DNA of 64,000 nt, from the NCBI RefSeq assembly GCF_030068445.1, contig NZ_JAQPOK010000079.1, positions 30,894-94,893 on the forward strand, written 5' to 3'. This DNA is from Roseofilum halophilum BLCC-M91 (lineage in GTDB: Bacteria; Cyanobacteriota; Cyanobacteriia; Cyanobacteriales; Desertifilaceae). A program made the position numbers and the translations under genes. This document shows, one piece after another, positions 9,685 to 21,600 of the stretch (positions are counted from its first letter, which is position 1; each line of letters begins with the position of its first letter). The notes below the pieces were generated by a model. It was not told the DNA's origin. It searched no databases and was given only the letters and a program-made list of their open reading frames with translations.

Positions 9685-10449
9685 ATGGATTATCAAACCC
9701 TCAAAATCAGCGATCAAGGCGTTGTACAAAGGATTCAAATCTATCGACCTGAAGCTAACAATAGCATTAATAGTCAGTTAACGATAGAATTGTTATCAGC
9801 GTTGCAAGCTGCTGAAGCCGAGGAAGTAGTCAAAGTCATCATACTCGAAGGACTCCCTGATGTCTTTTGTACAGGCATGGATTTTGGAGAAGTAGCAACA
9901 GCACAAGAACTCGATCCAAAAGGACGTTATAACGCTTACTACGATATTTTGAAACAAATGTCTCAAAGTAGCAAAGTGATTTTGTCAGTTGTGCGTGGAA
10001 AAGTCCAGGCAGGAGGGGTAGGTTTAGTCGCAGCAAGTGATTTAGTTATTGCTGATGAAACGGCAACTTTTGTTTTATCAGAATTATTATTTGGGTTATT
10101 ACCCGCTTGTGTATTGCCTTTTTTGATTCGTCGAGTGGGGTTTCAAAAAGCCTACCGTTTAGCACTAACAACTCAAACCATCTCAGCCTCAGAAGCTGAG
10201 AAGTGGGGATTAATTGATGAATATGGCAGTAGTACGAATCAGTTAATTAGTAAATATATTCGACGTTTAAAGTATTTACCTTCATCAGGGGTGAAAGAGC
10301 TAAAAAACTATATTAGTCAGTTATGGATCGTTCAAGCAGAAACTCAAGATTTAGCGGTAAATGAGATTTTTAGACTAATAACAGAACCCACGGTTCAAGA
10401 AAAAATTAAACGTTTTCAACAAGAGGGATTATTTCCATGGCAAACCTAA
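9685..10449 (+). CDS. Enoyl-CoA hydratase-like dehydratase ECH1 of the beta-branching cassette
   Basis: A crotonase-fold protein of about 254 residues. In HMGS cassettes ECH1 (CurE-like) dehydrates the HMG-type intermediate to a glutaconyl-type one. The oxyanion-hole region reads GKVQAGGVGLVAASDLVIAD. The start is uncertain: ATG at 9685, two bases after the HMGS stop, fits the family start MDYQTL, while an in-frame ATG at 9673 overlaps HMGS by 10 bp. Neither has a clear ribosome binding site, which suggests translational coupling. The 3' end overlaps the next gene (start 10437) by 13 bp. Order HMGS-ECH1-ECH2 matches curacin- and jamaicamide-type cassettes. Confidence 0.88.
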   Translation: MDYQTLKISDQGVVQRIQIYRPEANNSINSQLTIELLSALQAAEAEEVVKVIILEGLPDVFCTGMDFGEVATAQELDPKGRYNAYYDILKQMSQSSKVILSVVRGKVQAGGVGLVAASDLVIADETATFVLSELLFGLLPACVLPFLIRRVGFQKAYRLALTTQTISASEAEKWGLIDEYGSSTNQLISKYIRRLKYLPSSGVKELKNYISQLWIVQAETQDLAVNEIFRLITEPTVQEKIKRFQQEGLFPWQT

Positions 10450-13400
10450 ATCTTAATTTGGACGTGGCAAAGAGCAACTCTGATGTAGTCCAACTCGTGG
10501 AGTTGGGTAATGGTGTTGTGCAAATCACCATGAGAGATGAAGAGAACTCCAATATCTTTTCTCTGGAAATAATTGAGGGATTATCCAGATGCTTTGAGGC
10601 AGTTGCTCAAAACAAAAGTTACAAAGTCGCAATCTTGACCGGTTATGGAAATTATTTTAGTTCCGGAGGAACACAAGAAATACTAATTAGTATTAGCAAA
10701 GGAGAAATTAAATGTAGTGATTCCGATTTTTTTAGAATAGCACTAGATTGTCCAATACCCGTAATTGCAGCGATGCAAGGTCATGCGATTGGTGGAGGTT
10801 TAGTTCTTGGATTGTATGCAGATTTGGTTGTACTCAGTCAAGAAAGTATTTACACCGCTAATTTCATGAAGTATGGTTTTACTCCGGGTATGGGATGTAC
10901 CTTCATCGCCCCAGAGAAATTAGGCGCATTAGGGCTAGAAATGATGTACACTGCCCGAAACTATCGAGGGAAGGAGTTAGCTGAACGGGGTGTTTCTTTT
11001 CCAGTTGTCCCGAGAAAAGATGTGCTAAAAGTTGCCAAAAAATTAGCCTATGAACTGTCGGAAAAACCGAGACTATCTTTAATAACATTAAAGAAACACT
11101 TACAAACAAGAATCAATAAAGAGCTGCCGGAATTCGTAGAGAAAGAAGTGGCTATGCATGACATAACTTTTGGTCAATCAGAGGTGGTCAGTAAAATCGA
11201 TCAAACTTTTGACGAAATGAAAGGGGTCAGCAGTAAACTTCAAAATTCAAGTCAAGAGCCTATAAGTAACCAGGAGAAAATATTACTTGAATTGCAATCG
11301 GGTCAACTTTCCTTGGAAGATGCGGAACAGCTATTGTTAGGAAATCAAGAAGAAGAAAGCACAGATAATCTACAAAGCGAGTCGATCAACTTAGGTAGCT
11401 CTGAAGAAATCTTGTCTTTAATGAGTTCAGGAGAAATCTCTTTAGAAACAGCAGAAAAATTATTATTAGAAGCAGTAGAACCAGAAATACTGAACCCTAG
11501 TCAGGATGGTGTAGATGATATAGCGAGTACAGATATAGCAATCATTGGCATGTCATGTCGATATCCAGGGGCAAATAACTGGCAAGAATTTTGGGAAAAT
11601 TTAAAGAATGGAGTGGACAGTGTAACCGAACCTCCTCCTGGAAGATGGCAAGAAAAAAATTGGTATCACCCAGATCCAGAGCATCCAGGTACTTCCTATT
11701 CAAAATGTGCTGGTTTTTTAGATGAAATTGATAAATTTGACCCTTTATTCTTTAAGATTTCTCCGGAAGAAGCCCGGTTTGTGGAGCCTCAACAAAGAAT
11801 ATTTTTAGAAGAGGCTTACCACGCTATAGAGGATGCTGGATATGCGAGTGACTCTCTCAAAGGCAAACAGTGTGGAGTATTTGTTGGAGCCTCAACAGGT
11901 GATTATATCAATTTATTGTCAAATTCTGGATTAAATACTCATCGGTTTGTACTGACAGGGAATATACTGTCTATTGTACCCGCAAGAATCGCTTATTTCC
12001 TTGACTTGAAGGGGCCGGTAGCAGCTATTGATACGTCTTGCTCATCATCATTAGTGGCTGTTCATCAAGCGTGTGAAAGTATACAAAGAGGGGAGAGCGA
12101 AATAGCGATCGCTGGAGGCATTAACATTTTATCAACAGCAGACTTACAAATAACGTCAAGTAAGTTTCAAATGATATCTCCTGAAGGACGTTGCAAAACT
12201 TTTGATGCTGAAGCATCAGGTATAACTTGGAGTGAAGGTTGCGGTGTTGTTTTATTAAAAAGGTATAGCCAAGCCATTCAAGACAAGGATCATATCTATG
12301 GCGTGATCAAGGGAACAGGAGTCAATTATGATGGTAATACTAACGGAATTAGTGCCCCTAGTAGTCAATCTCAAGCGAGTTTAGAAGAAGCAGTTTATCA
12401 GAAGTTTGGCATTAACCCAGAAACGATTAGTTATGTAGAAGCTCACGGTACAGCAACACCTCTGGGAGATCCCATAGAAGTAGAAGCTTTAACAGAATCC
12501 TTTTCTAAATGGACTAAGAAGAAACAGTTTTGTGCCATCGGATCAGTAAAGACTAATATTGGTCATGGAGCAATGGCTGCTGGGGTTTCTGGTTTGATCA
12601 AGACAGCTTTGTGCCTCAAAAACCAAAAATTAGTTCCATCATTACATTTTAATCAAGCCAACCCGCATATTGACTTTGACAATAGCCCTTTTTATGTCAA
12701 TACAGAATTCAAAGATTGGGAAGTATTAGAAAATCAACCAAGGCGAGCTGCTGTTAGTTCTTTTGGTTTTAGCGGCACTAATGCTCATTTAGTCATAGAA
12801 GAAGCTCCCTCTCAAGTTAAAAGTCAGAATGTTGTTGAACGTCCAATTCATCTATTAACTCTTTCAGCGAAAACAGAAAAGGCTCTAGAAGAGTTAGTCA
12901 GTAGTTATCAAAATTACTTAGAAACTCATCCTCACTTAGAAATAGCAGATATATGTTATACCGCTTCTACAGGCAGAACCCATTTTAATCATCGACTAGG
13001 GGCGATCGCATCCGATCCCAAAGAATTAAGCGAAAAACTGCTTGGGTGGAAAACTCAGGAACAACCAGTAGGAGTATTTTCAGGACAACAAAATAGGAAA
13101 AGTCCGAAGATAGCGTTCCTCTTCACAGGGCAAGGTTCCCAGTATGCGAATATGGGAAGAAAACTGTATGAACAAGCACCGACTTTCCGTCAAGCTTTAG
13201 AGGAATGTAACCAAATTATACAACCCTATCTGGAAGTCCCTCTATTAGAAGTTATCTACTCGTTAGATACACAAAAGTCAACTTCTGATGTATTAGACCA
13301 AACCGCTTATACCCAACCCGCCCTATTTGCCATAGAATACGCCCTCTTCAAATTATGGGAATCATGGGGAGTCAGGCCAGATGTAGTTATGGGTCACAGT

Positions 13401-15575
13401 GTAGGTGAATATGTAGCGGCAACCGTAGCAGGAGTATTTAGCCTAGAAGATGGTCTCAAACTAATAGCCATGCGGGGACACTTGATGCAAAAGCTACCCT
13501 CTGGCGGCAAGATGGTATCTATCAGGGCATCAGAATCTCAGGTAACAGAAGCCATAAAAGAATATAGTTCCCAAGTAACCATAGCAGCAGTTAACGGACC
13601 AGAAAGTATAGTAATTTCTGGTGAGAGTGCAGCCATAGCAAAGATTTGTAGTCACTTTGAATCAGAAGGAGTCAAGAGCAAACAACTAGAAGTATCCCAT
13701 GCTTTTCATTCACAATTGATGGAACCCATGTTGGCAGAGTTTGAAGCTGTAGCGAATCAAATTACTTACAATCAACCAAGGATACCAATAATATCCAACC
13801 TTACAGGAACCAAGGCAGACAACAGCATAGCCACAGCACAATATTGGGTGAGTCATGTGCGCCAACCCGTGAAGTTTGCTCAGAGCATGGAAACTTTGCA
13901 TCAGCAAGAATATAAATTATTCCTAGAAATTGGACCCAAACCCATTTTGTTGGGAATGGGAAGGCAATGTTTACCAGAAGAGGTGGGTGTGTGGTTGCCA
14001 TCGTTGCGTCCAGGAGTAGAAGAATGGCAACAGATGCTTTCAAGTTTAGGACAGTTATATGTACAAGGAGTCAAAATAGATTGGTTGGGGTTTGACCCAA
14101 ACTATGTGCGTCAGAAGGTAGTATTGCCAACGTATCCATTCCAACGAGAAAGATATTGGGTAGAGAGCAACAATAATTCCCTGAAAAAACAGTATTTGTC
14201 AACCAGCCCAAATATCCACCCCCTATTAGGTCAAAAACTAAATTGTGCCGGTAAGCAAGAAATTTTTGAATCATTACTAGGGGAAAACTCCCCAGCTTAC
14301 CTTAATCACTACCGCGTCTTTGATCGAGCAATGTTTCCGACAACAGCCTACTTAGAAATGGCTCAAGCTGCCGGAAATTACAAATTGAAGACGACTCATC
14401 TGGTTGTAGAAGACCTCATCATCCAGCAGGGATTAAGATTGCCAGTTGGGGAATTGATATCAGCCCAAACTATAATTACTCCATCTGACAACCAAAGCTA
14501 CCAATTCCAAATCTTTTCTCAACAGGAACAACAGCACCAAGAGGAACCCAAGTGGATACTCCATGCCATAGGAAAAATCCGAACTGCCCCAATCGATACA
14601 ACTCCAACCCAAGTAGACCTAGAAAAATATAAAGCAGAGTGCAGTCAACCCATAGAAGTAAAACAACATTATCAACAATATCGGCAATTAGGGCTTGATT
14701 ATGGCAGCAGTTTCCAAGGAATCTACGAGTTATGGTCGGGTGAAAACCAAGCATTGGCTCAGATTAAGTTACCTGAAGAATTGATAGCACAAACAATCGA
14801 TTATCAGTTCCATCCTGCATTATTAGATGCAGCCTTGCAGGTGATTTATCATGCACTGCCAGAAGTAGAGAGCGATCAAACTTATCTGACAGTAGGGGTA
14901 GAGCAGTTCAGAGTATATCGTAGTCCAGGGCTTTCCCTGTGGGCCTATGCATCGGTTTCCACATCGGTGGAAAGTCAAAGAAGTTTAACGGCTCAAGTGA
15001 GGCTAGTGAGTCCAGAAGGAGAAATCATTGCCACAGTTGAAGGATTACAAGTAGGGGTGAGACCGATTGACTGGTCAGCTTGGCAGGAAACAATCCAAAC
15101 AACTTCTGAAACATCTAAGTCAGAATTTGTATTAAAGTTGAAGGCAGCAACACCTGATGAACGTCGCTTGTTGTTAGTCGCTCATATACGCCGTCACTTG
15201 GCTCTACTCTTAGGAATCAACGATCCCGAATCTATTTCATTAGAGACCGGATTTTTTGACCTAGGTATGGATTCTTTGACTTCTGTTGAGTTGAGGAATA
15301 AGTTGCAGACAGATTTAGATTATTTATTGCCCTCTTCTCTCGCTTTTGACTATCCTAATATTCAGTCCCTAACTGATTACTTAGAAGAAACAGTTATTCT
15401 GTCATCAGATGATACAGAATTGACCTCGGAACAACCAGAAGCCTTATTAGATAAGGATTCCTTAGAACTAGAGGTTTCAGAAAGTCTATTTTCTGAAGTT
15501 CATCAGCTTTCTGAAGATGAAATCGATCTGGCGGTTGATCAAGCGATCGATCAACTCGATCAACTTCTACAGTGA
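10437..15575 (+). CDS. PKS: ECH2-KS-AT-DH-ACP
   Basis: A 1712-residue PKS with an N-terminal crotonase domain (about 10-260; SSGGTQE, QGHAIGGGLVLGLYAD and NFMKYGFTPGMG), like the ECH2 decarboxylase at the N-terminus of CurF. It should decarboxylate the ECH1 product to set the beta-methyl or related branch. A linker (270-370) holds two copies of an acidic leucine-rich motif (SLEDAEQLLL, SLETAEKLLL). Then come KS (375-800, Cys535 in DTSCSSS), AT (about 890-1200, Ser988, HAFHS so malonyl-type), DH (about 1265-1540, His1291 in HYRVFDRAMFP, Asp1464 in HPALLDA) and ACP (Ser1613 in GMDSLTS). The usual Gly of the DH HxxxGxxxxP motif is Asp. No KR or ER is present, so the DH has no in-module substrate. 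No ER accompanies ECH2, unlike curacin. Confidence 0.92.
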   Translation: MANLNLNLDVAKSNSDVVQLVELGNGVVQITMRDEENSNIFSLEIIEGLSRCFEAVAQNKSYKVAILTGYGNYFSSGGTQEILISISKGEIKCSDSDFFRIALDCPIPVIAAMQGHAIGGGLVLGLYADLVVLSQESIYTANFMKYGFTPGMGCTFIAPEKLGALGLEMMYTARNYRGKELAERGVSFPVVPRKDVLKVAKKLAYELSEKPRLSLITLKKHLQTRINKELPEFVEKEVAMHDITFGQSEVVSKIDQTFDEMKGVSSKLQNSSQEPISNQEKILLELQSGQLSLEDAEQLLLGNQEEESTDNLQSESINLGSSEEILSLMSSGEISLETAEKLLLEAVEPEILNPSQDGVDDIASTDIAIIGMSCRYPGANNWQEFWENLKNGVDSVTEPPPGRWQEKNWYHPDPEHPGTSYSKCAGFLDEIDKFDPLFFKISPEEARFVEPQQRIFLEEAYHAIEDAGYASDSLKGKQCGVFVGASTGDYINLLSNSGLNTHRFVLTGNILSIVPARIAYFLDLKGPVAAIDTSCSSSLVAVHQACESIQRGESEIAIAGGINILSTADLQITSSKFQMISPEGRCKTFDAEASGITWSEGCGVVLLKRYSQAIQDKDHIYGVIKGTGVNYDGNTNGISAPSSQSQASLEEAVYQKFGINPETISYVEAHGTATPLGDPIEVEALTESFSKWTKKKQFCAIGSVKTNIGHGAMAAGVSGLIKTALCLKNQKLVPSLHFNQANPHIDFDNSPFYVNTEFKDWEVLENQPRRAAVSSFGFSGTNAHLVIEEAPSQVKSQNVVERPIHLLTLSAKTEKALEELVSSYQNYLETHPHLEIADICYTASTGRTHFNHRLGAIASDPKELSEKLLGWKTQEQPVGVFSGQQNRKSPKIAFLFTGQGSQYANMGRKLYEQAPTFRQALEECNQIIQPYLEVPLLEVIYSLDTQKSTSDVLDQTAYTQPALFAIEYALFKLWESWGVRPDVVMGHSVGEYVAATVAGVFSLEDGLKLIAMRGHLMQKLPSGGKMVSIRASESQVTEAIKEYSSQVTIAAVNGPESIVISGESAAIAKICSHFESEGVKSKQLEVSHAFHSQLMEPMLAEFEAVANQITYNQPRIPIISNLTGTKADNSIATAQYWVSHVRQPVKFAQSMETLHQQEYKLFLEIGPKPILLGMGRQCLPEEVGVWLPSLRPGVEEWQQMLSSLGQLYVQGVKIDWLGFDPNYVRQKVVLPTYPFQRERYWVESNNNSLKKQYLSTSPNIHPLLGQKLNCAGKQEIFESLLGENSPAYLNHYRVFDRAMFPTTAYLEMAQAAGNYKLKTTHLVVEDLIIQQGLRLPVGELISAQTIITPSDNQSYQFQIFSQQEQQHQEEPKWILHAIGKIRTAPIDTTPTQVDLEKYKAECSQPIEVKQHYQQYRQLGLDYGSSFQGIYELWSGENQALAQIKLPEELIAQTIDYQFHPALLDAALQVIYHALPEVESDQTYLTVGVEQFRVYRSPGLSLWAYASVSTSVESQRSLTAQVRLVSPEGEIIATVEGLQVGVRPIDWSAWQETIQTTSETSKSEFVLKLKAATPDERRLLLVAHIRRHLALLLGINDPESISLETGFFDLGMDSLTSVELRNKLQTDLDYLLPSSLAFDYPNIQSLTDYLEETVILSSDDTELTSEQPEALLDKDSLELEVSESLFSEVHQLSEDEIDLAVDQAIDQLDQLLQ

Positions 15576-15632
15576 CCTAGTAAATCATATCAAATTAATT
15601 ACTTTATAATCGACAGTACAGGAGGCATCAAA

Positions 15633-18600
15633 ATGGAGCGCAACTCATCCCAGCAACTCTCAAATGAGCAACGTCTGCTACTAAAACTTAAACAAGCAAC
15701 TGCAAAAATACAAAAACTTCAAGCAGCAGCGACAGAGCCAATAGCTATTATTGGTATGGGTTGTCGCTTCCCTGGAGGTGCATCGACTCCAGAAGCCTTC
15801 TGGGATATTTTACAAAATGGAGTAGATGCGATCGCGGAAGTACCCAAAGACCGATGGAATCTTGATGATTATTACGACCCAAATCCAGACACTCCTGGCA
15901 AAATGTACAGTCGCTATGGAGGGTTTATTGACCAAGTACAGGAGTTTGATGCCAATTTTTTTGGTATTTCCCCTAAAGAAACCACCCATCTAGACCCTCA
16001 ACATAGATTACTCTTAGAAGTCACTTGGGAAGCCCTAGAGCATTCAGGACAGAATCCGCAACAACTTAAAGGGAGTAAAACTGGTGTATTTATTGGTATT
16101 TGTGCCAATGACTATACCTCCCGTATATTCAGCCAAGGTCCAGAACAAATTGATGCTTATATGAGTACAGGAAATGCCCACAGCACAGGATCTGGGCGAA
16201 TTTCCTATATTCTGGGGCTAGTCGGACCTAATTTAGTAGTAGACACAGCCTGCTCCTCTTCATTAGTCAGTATTCATTTAGCCTGTTCGAGTTTAAGGAA
16301 TCAAGAGTGCAATCTAGCTCTAGCAGGAGGAGTGAATCTATTGCTATCTCCAGAGCTTAGTATTGCCCTGTCTCAGGGGCGTATGTTATCAGAGGATGGT
16401 CGGTGCAAGACCTTTGATGCTTCAGCAAATGGTTATGTGCGTGGAGACGGATGTGGGATCATTGTATTGAAGCGCCTCAGTGATGCAGTTGCCAATAAGG
16501 ATAATATTCTGGCAGTAATTCGGGGAACTGCGATTAATCAAGACGGGCCAAGTAGTGGCTTGACAGTACCTAATGGTCCGTCTCAAGTCGCTGTTATCCG
16601 TCAAGCTTTGGCCAATGCAGGAGTAGACCCAGCAGATGTTAGTTATATTGAAGCTCATGGTACAGGAACTTCCTTGGGAGACCCTCAAGAAGTCGAAGCC
16701 CTAGGAACAGTATTTGGCAAGAACCACTCTCAAGAGCAACCTTTAATCATTGGTTCAGCCAAGACTAACATTGGTCACACTGAAGGAGCAGCAGGAGTTG
16801 CCGGTTTGATGAAATTAGTCCTGCAACTGCAACATCAACAAATTGCACCATCCCTGCATTTTAAAGAGCCTAACCCTTATATTAATTGGTCTCAACACCC
16901 TCTACAAGTCTCAACTCAACTTACCCCTTGGCAAACCAATGGAAAAAGTCGCATTACGGGAGTGAGTTCCTTTGGTTTTAGTGGAACTAATGCTCATGCA
17001 ATCTTAGAAGAAGCCCCCACAGAAGGTAAGAGTGAAGAAAATGTAGAGCGTCCGGTTCATCTATTCACTCTCTCAGCCAAAACTGAAACGGCTCTTGGTG
17101 AGTTAGTTAAGAGTTATCAAAATCATCTAAAAGCTCATCCCGAATTAGGGATAGCTGATATCTGCCATACAGCTAATATAGGACGTGCCCAGTTCCACTA
17201 CAGACTAGCAGTGGTCACCTCAAATCAACAAGAATTAGTTGAAAAACTCCGAGAGTACCAGGAAGGAGAAGAAGTAACCGGAATTTATTCAGGAGAAAGG
17301 ATAAATAACACCACGGGAGCCAAAATCGCTTTCCTGTTCACAGGACAAGGTTCCCAGTATGTGAACATGGGGCGGCAGTTATATGAACAAGCACCTGCTT
17401 TTCGTGAAGCGATTCACCAATGTGAGGAAATTCTGAGTAGTGTCGAAACTTTCCAGGACAACTCCTTACGAGACATTCTCTATTCTGAAACGACAGATAA
17501 TGCTGGCTCATCGCTGCTAGACCAAACCGCTTATACCCAACCCGTGCTATTTGCTATAGAGTATGCTCTATTTAAACTCTGGCAATCTTGGGGAATAAAA
17601 CCCGATGTAGTCATGGGTCATAGTGTAGGTGAATATGTGGCAGCAACTGTAGCAGGAGTATTCAGTTTAGAAGATGGCTTGAAACTCATTGCTGCTAGGG
17701 GAAGGTTCATGCAGAAATTACCGGCTGGTGGTGGGATGGTTTCAGTTATGGCTTCAGAGTCGAAAGTCCTGGAGACATTGAAGACGATGTCCCTGGGAGA
17801 AAAAGTAGCCATAGCAGCCATTAATAGTCCCCAAAGTATCGTAATTTCTGGTGAGTCAGAAGCATTGGGGGCGATCGCCACTAACCTCGAATCAGCCGGA
17901 ATCAAAACCACACAACTCCAGGTATCCCATGCCTTCCATTCATCATTAATGGAACCCATGTTGGCAGAATTTGAAGCTGTAGCGAATCAAATTACCTACC
18001 ATCAACCAACGATACCAGTCATATCCAACCTCACAGGAACCAAAGCAGACAACAGCATAGCCACAGCACAATATTGGGTAAGTCATGTACGCCAACCGGT
18101 AAGATTTGCTCAAGGAATGAAGGCGTTAAACCAGCAAGGTTGTGAAACATTCCTAGAAATTGGCCCCAAACCAATTTTGTTGGGAATGGGAAGGCAATGT
18201 TTACCAGCAGAGGTAGGTGTGTGGTTGCCCTCCTTGCGTCCAGGAGTGGATGAATGGCAACAGATGCTTTCAAGTTTAGGACAGTTATATGTACAGGGAG
18301 CCAAAGTAGATTGGTTAGGATTTGACGAAAACTATAACCGAGGGAAAGTAGTCTTGCCGACCTATCCATTCCAAAGAGAAAAATATTGGATAGAAACTAA
18401 CACTGGCCACCAACAAAAAACGTATTTATCAACAACAAAATATGTGCATCCCTTACTAGGAGAAAAACTAGAACTAGCTAGTCTGGAGAATCAACATCAT
18501 TTTCAATCATACCTAATGGCTCAATCTCCAGATTACCTGAAGCACCACCAAGTATTTGAGCAGGTTCTATTTCCAGCTACAGGCTACTTAGCAATGGCAC

Positions 18601-21600
18601 TAGCAGTGGGACAAAATCTCTTTAGCTCCCAAGAGCAAGTAGTAGTGTCTGATGTGGTGATAGCGCAAGGGTTGATCCTACCAGAAACTGAAATCAAGAA
18701 AGTACAAACAGTAGTCAATGACTTAGAAAATAATAGTTACAAGTTTGAAATATTTAGCAAATCAGAAGCCGAAAGTCAACAGGCACTACAATGGAAATTG
18801 CACAGTGAAGGAAAAATCTATTCAGAGCCAATAGTCAAAAGCCCAGCCACAATCGACCTAGAACAATACAAAAAAGACTGTTCTCAAGCAATAGAAATCA
18901 CAGAGCATTATCAAAAATATAAGTCAATTGGTATAGACTACGGAAGTAGTTTCCAAGGACTTAAACAGTTGTGGAAAGGTCAAGGCAAAGTCCTAGCGAA
19001 GGTAGCCTTACCGGAGGAATTAATAGAACAAGCAACAGACTATCAGATACATCCAGCTTTATTAGATGTAGCCCTACAAATCACAGGTCATGGCATGGGC
19101 GAAACAGACACAGCAGACATAACCTATCTCCCAGTAGGGATAGAAAAATTGAAACTGTATCGTCAGACAATCAGCCAGGTATGGATGATAGTAGAAGTAC
19201 CGGAAAATAGCTTAATAGCAGACATTTTTCTGGTAGATAACGAGGGAATCATTGTAGGTGAGCTACAGGGATTAAGGGGAGTAGCCACAACAGCCGATGC
19301 CCTACTGAAAAGCCTGGAACCAGATATCAGCCATTGGTATTATCAAATCAACTGGCAAGCCCAAGACCTACCATCAAAAAACCCATCAACAGCAAGCAGC
19401 AAATGGTTAGTCTTGGCAGAAGAGACTCAACTATTAGAAGCCCTACAGAACAAAGGTCACGAGTGCATTGGAGTATCACCAGGACAGAGCTATCAGCAAC
19501 TCAGTCCACAACACTATCAAATCAATCCCACCAGCGAGGAACAACTTCAAAAACTGCTAGAAGAAAATCCAGGGATTACAGGAGTTGTGCATTTGTGGGG
19601 AGTGCAAATATTAGAAAACAAAGACAACTTAGAATTAGAGAAAATTCAAGAAAATCTTTGTGGGACAGCGCTCCATTTGGTACACGCAATCCTCAACAGT
19701 AAAGTTAATAAAATGCCGCAGCTCTGGTTGGTCACTCAAGGAACTCAAAGCGTTAACAAAGACTCGGAAGTAATTAACCCTGAATATGGAAGTTTATGGG
19801 GACTGGGAGGAATAATTACCCTAGAACACCCAGAATTAAAGTGTAAACGCTTCGACTTTGACCCAGAAACAAATATCTATCAAAACCTAGACTTCCTAGT
19901 AGATGAACTCTTATCAGAAGATGCAGAAGACAAAATAGCAATACGTCAGGGAAATCGTTATGTTGCCAGACTCGCACAAAAACCACAGCAACCATCAATG
20001 AGTTCAGCAGGGCAACCGGTGCAATTAAAACTGTCAGAATACGGAGTGATAGACAACCTCAGTTGGCAGCCAATGCAGCGCTGTCTTCCTGAAGCCAACG
20101 AAGTAGAAATTGAAGTAGCGGCAGTGGGGCTAAACTTCCGAGACGTACTCAATGCTTTAGGATTACTCCAAGACTACTATGCTGAATACTTAGGCGTTAC
20201 CAGTGCCAAACAACTCACTTTCGGATTGGAATGTACGGGCACAATTTCTGCTGTTGGAGCGCAAGTCTCACGGTGGCAAGTAGGGGACGAAGTAATAGTA
20301 AACATGCTCCATGACGGCTTCAGCAGCTTCATCACTATCCCAGCTGAGGCTGAGTATCTCACCGCCAAGCCTAAACACATGAGTTTCAGCGAAGCAGCAA
20401 CCCTACCTCTGACATTTTCGACGGCTTATTACGGGTTGCAACAGTTGGCAAAAATTCAACCGGGAGAGCGAGTATTAATCCATGCCGCAGCAGGAGGAGT
20501 AGGGCAAGCCGCAGTACAAATAGCTCAACTGGCGGGAGCAGAAGTATTCGCTACTGCTAGTCCTCCTAAATGGGAATTTCTCAAGTCCCTGGGCATCAAA
20601 CATATTATGAACTCCCGCACCCTAGATTTTGCTGACCAAATCATGGAGCTTACGGCAGGAGAGGGAGTAGATGTAGTCCTCAACAGCCTCAACGGAGAGT
20701 ATATTCCCAAGAATTTGGAAATCTTAGCCCCTCAAGGAAGATTTGTGGAAATTGGCAAAATTGGGATTTGGGAGCCACAGCAAGTCCAAGAAAAACGACC
20801 AGATGTTAGCTATTTCCCTTTTGATTTAGGAATAGTAACGCAACAACAACCTGACTCGATGGCTCAGGTGTCAGAGGGATTAGCCCACAGATGGAACCAA
20901 GGAGAGCTGGTTGCCTTACCTCACAAAGTATTCCCGAGTACACAAATCACAGAAGCCTTCCGGTATATGCAGCAAGCAAAAAATATAGGTAAGGTAGTAA
21001 TAGAAATGCCACGAGTTTCTCTTAATCCCAAGCCTATCCAACCAGAAGGAAGTTATTTGATTACAGGAGGATTAGGAGCATTAGGATTGGAATTAGCCCA
21101 ATGGATGGTCAAACAGGGAGCCAAGCATCTAGTCTTGAGCGGGCGTAGCGCTCCTAGTGAAAACGCACAAAAGGCGATCGGGAACTTAGAAACAGCGGGA
21201 GCTTCTGTAAGTGTTTTATTAGGAGATATTTCCCGTCAAGAGGATGTCGCCAAAACTTTAGAGACAATCTCAACATCATTACCCCCACTTAAAGGAGTGA
21301 TTCATGCAGCCGGGGTGTTAGATGACGGATTAGTTCAAAACCTGACTTGGCAGCGGTTTACTAAAGTGATGGCACCCAAGGTGCAAGGAACTTGGCATTT
21401 GCATCAACTCACCAAAGATTTGCCCTTGGATTTCTTTGTTTGTTTTTCCTCCATAGCTGCTATTTTGGGGGCTCCTGGTCAAGGCAATTATGCTGCAGCC
21501 AATGCTTTTATGGATGCATTAGTTCACTATCGTCGAGGTCTGGGATTACCAGGATTGAGTATCAACTGGGGAGGTTGGGCATCAGTCGGAATGACAGCCC

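Noticed and set aside
19334..19702. Open frame inside the third PKS
   Set aside because: Out-of-frame shadow of the DH-ER linker region with low-complexity composition.
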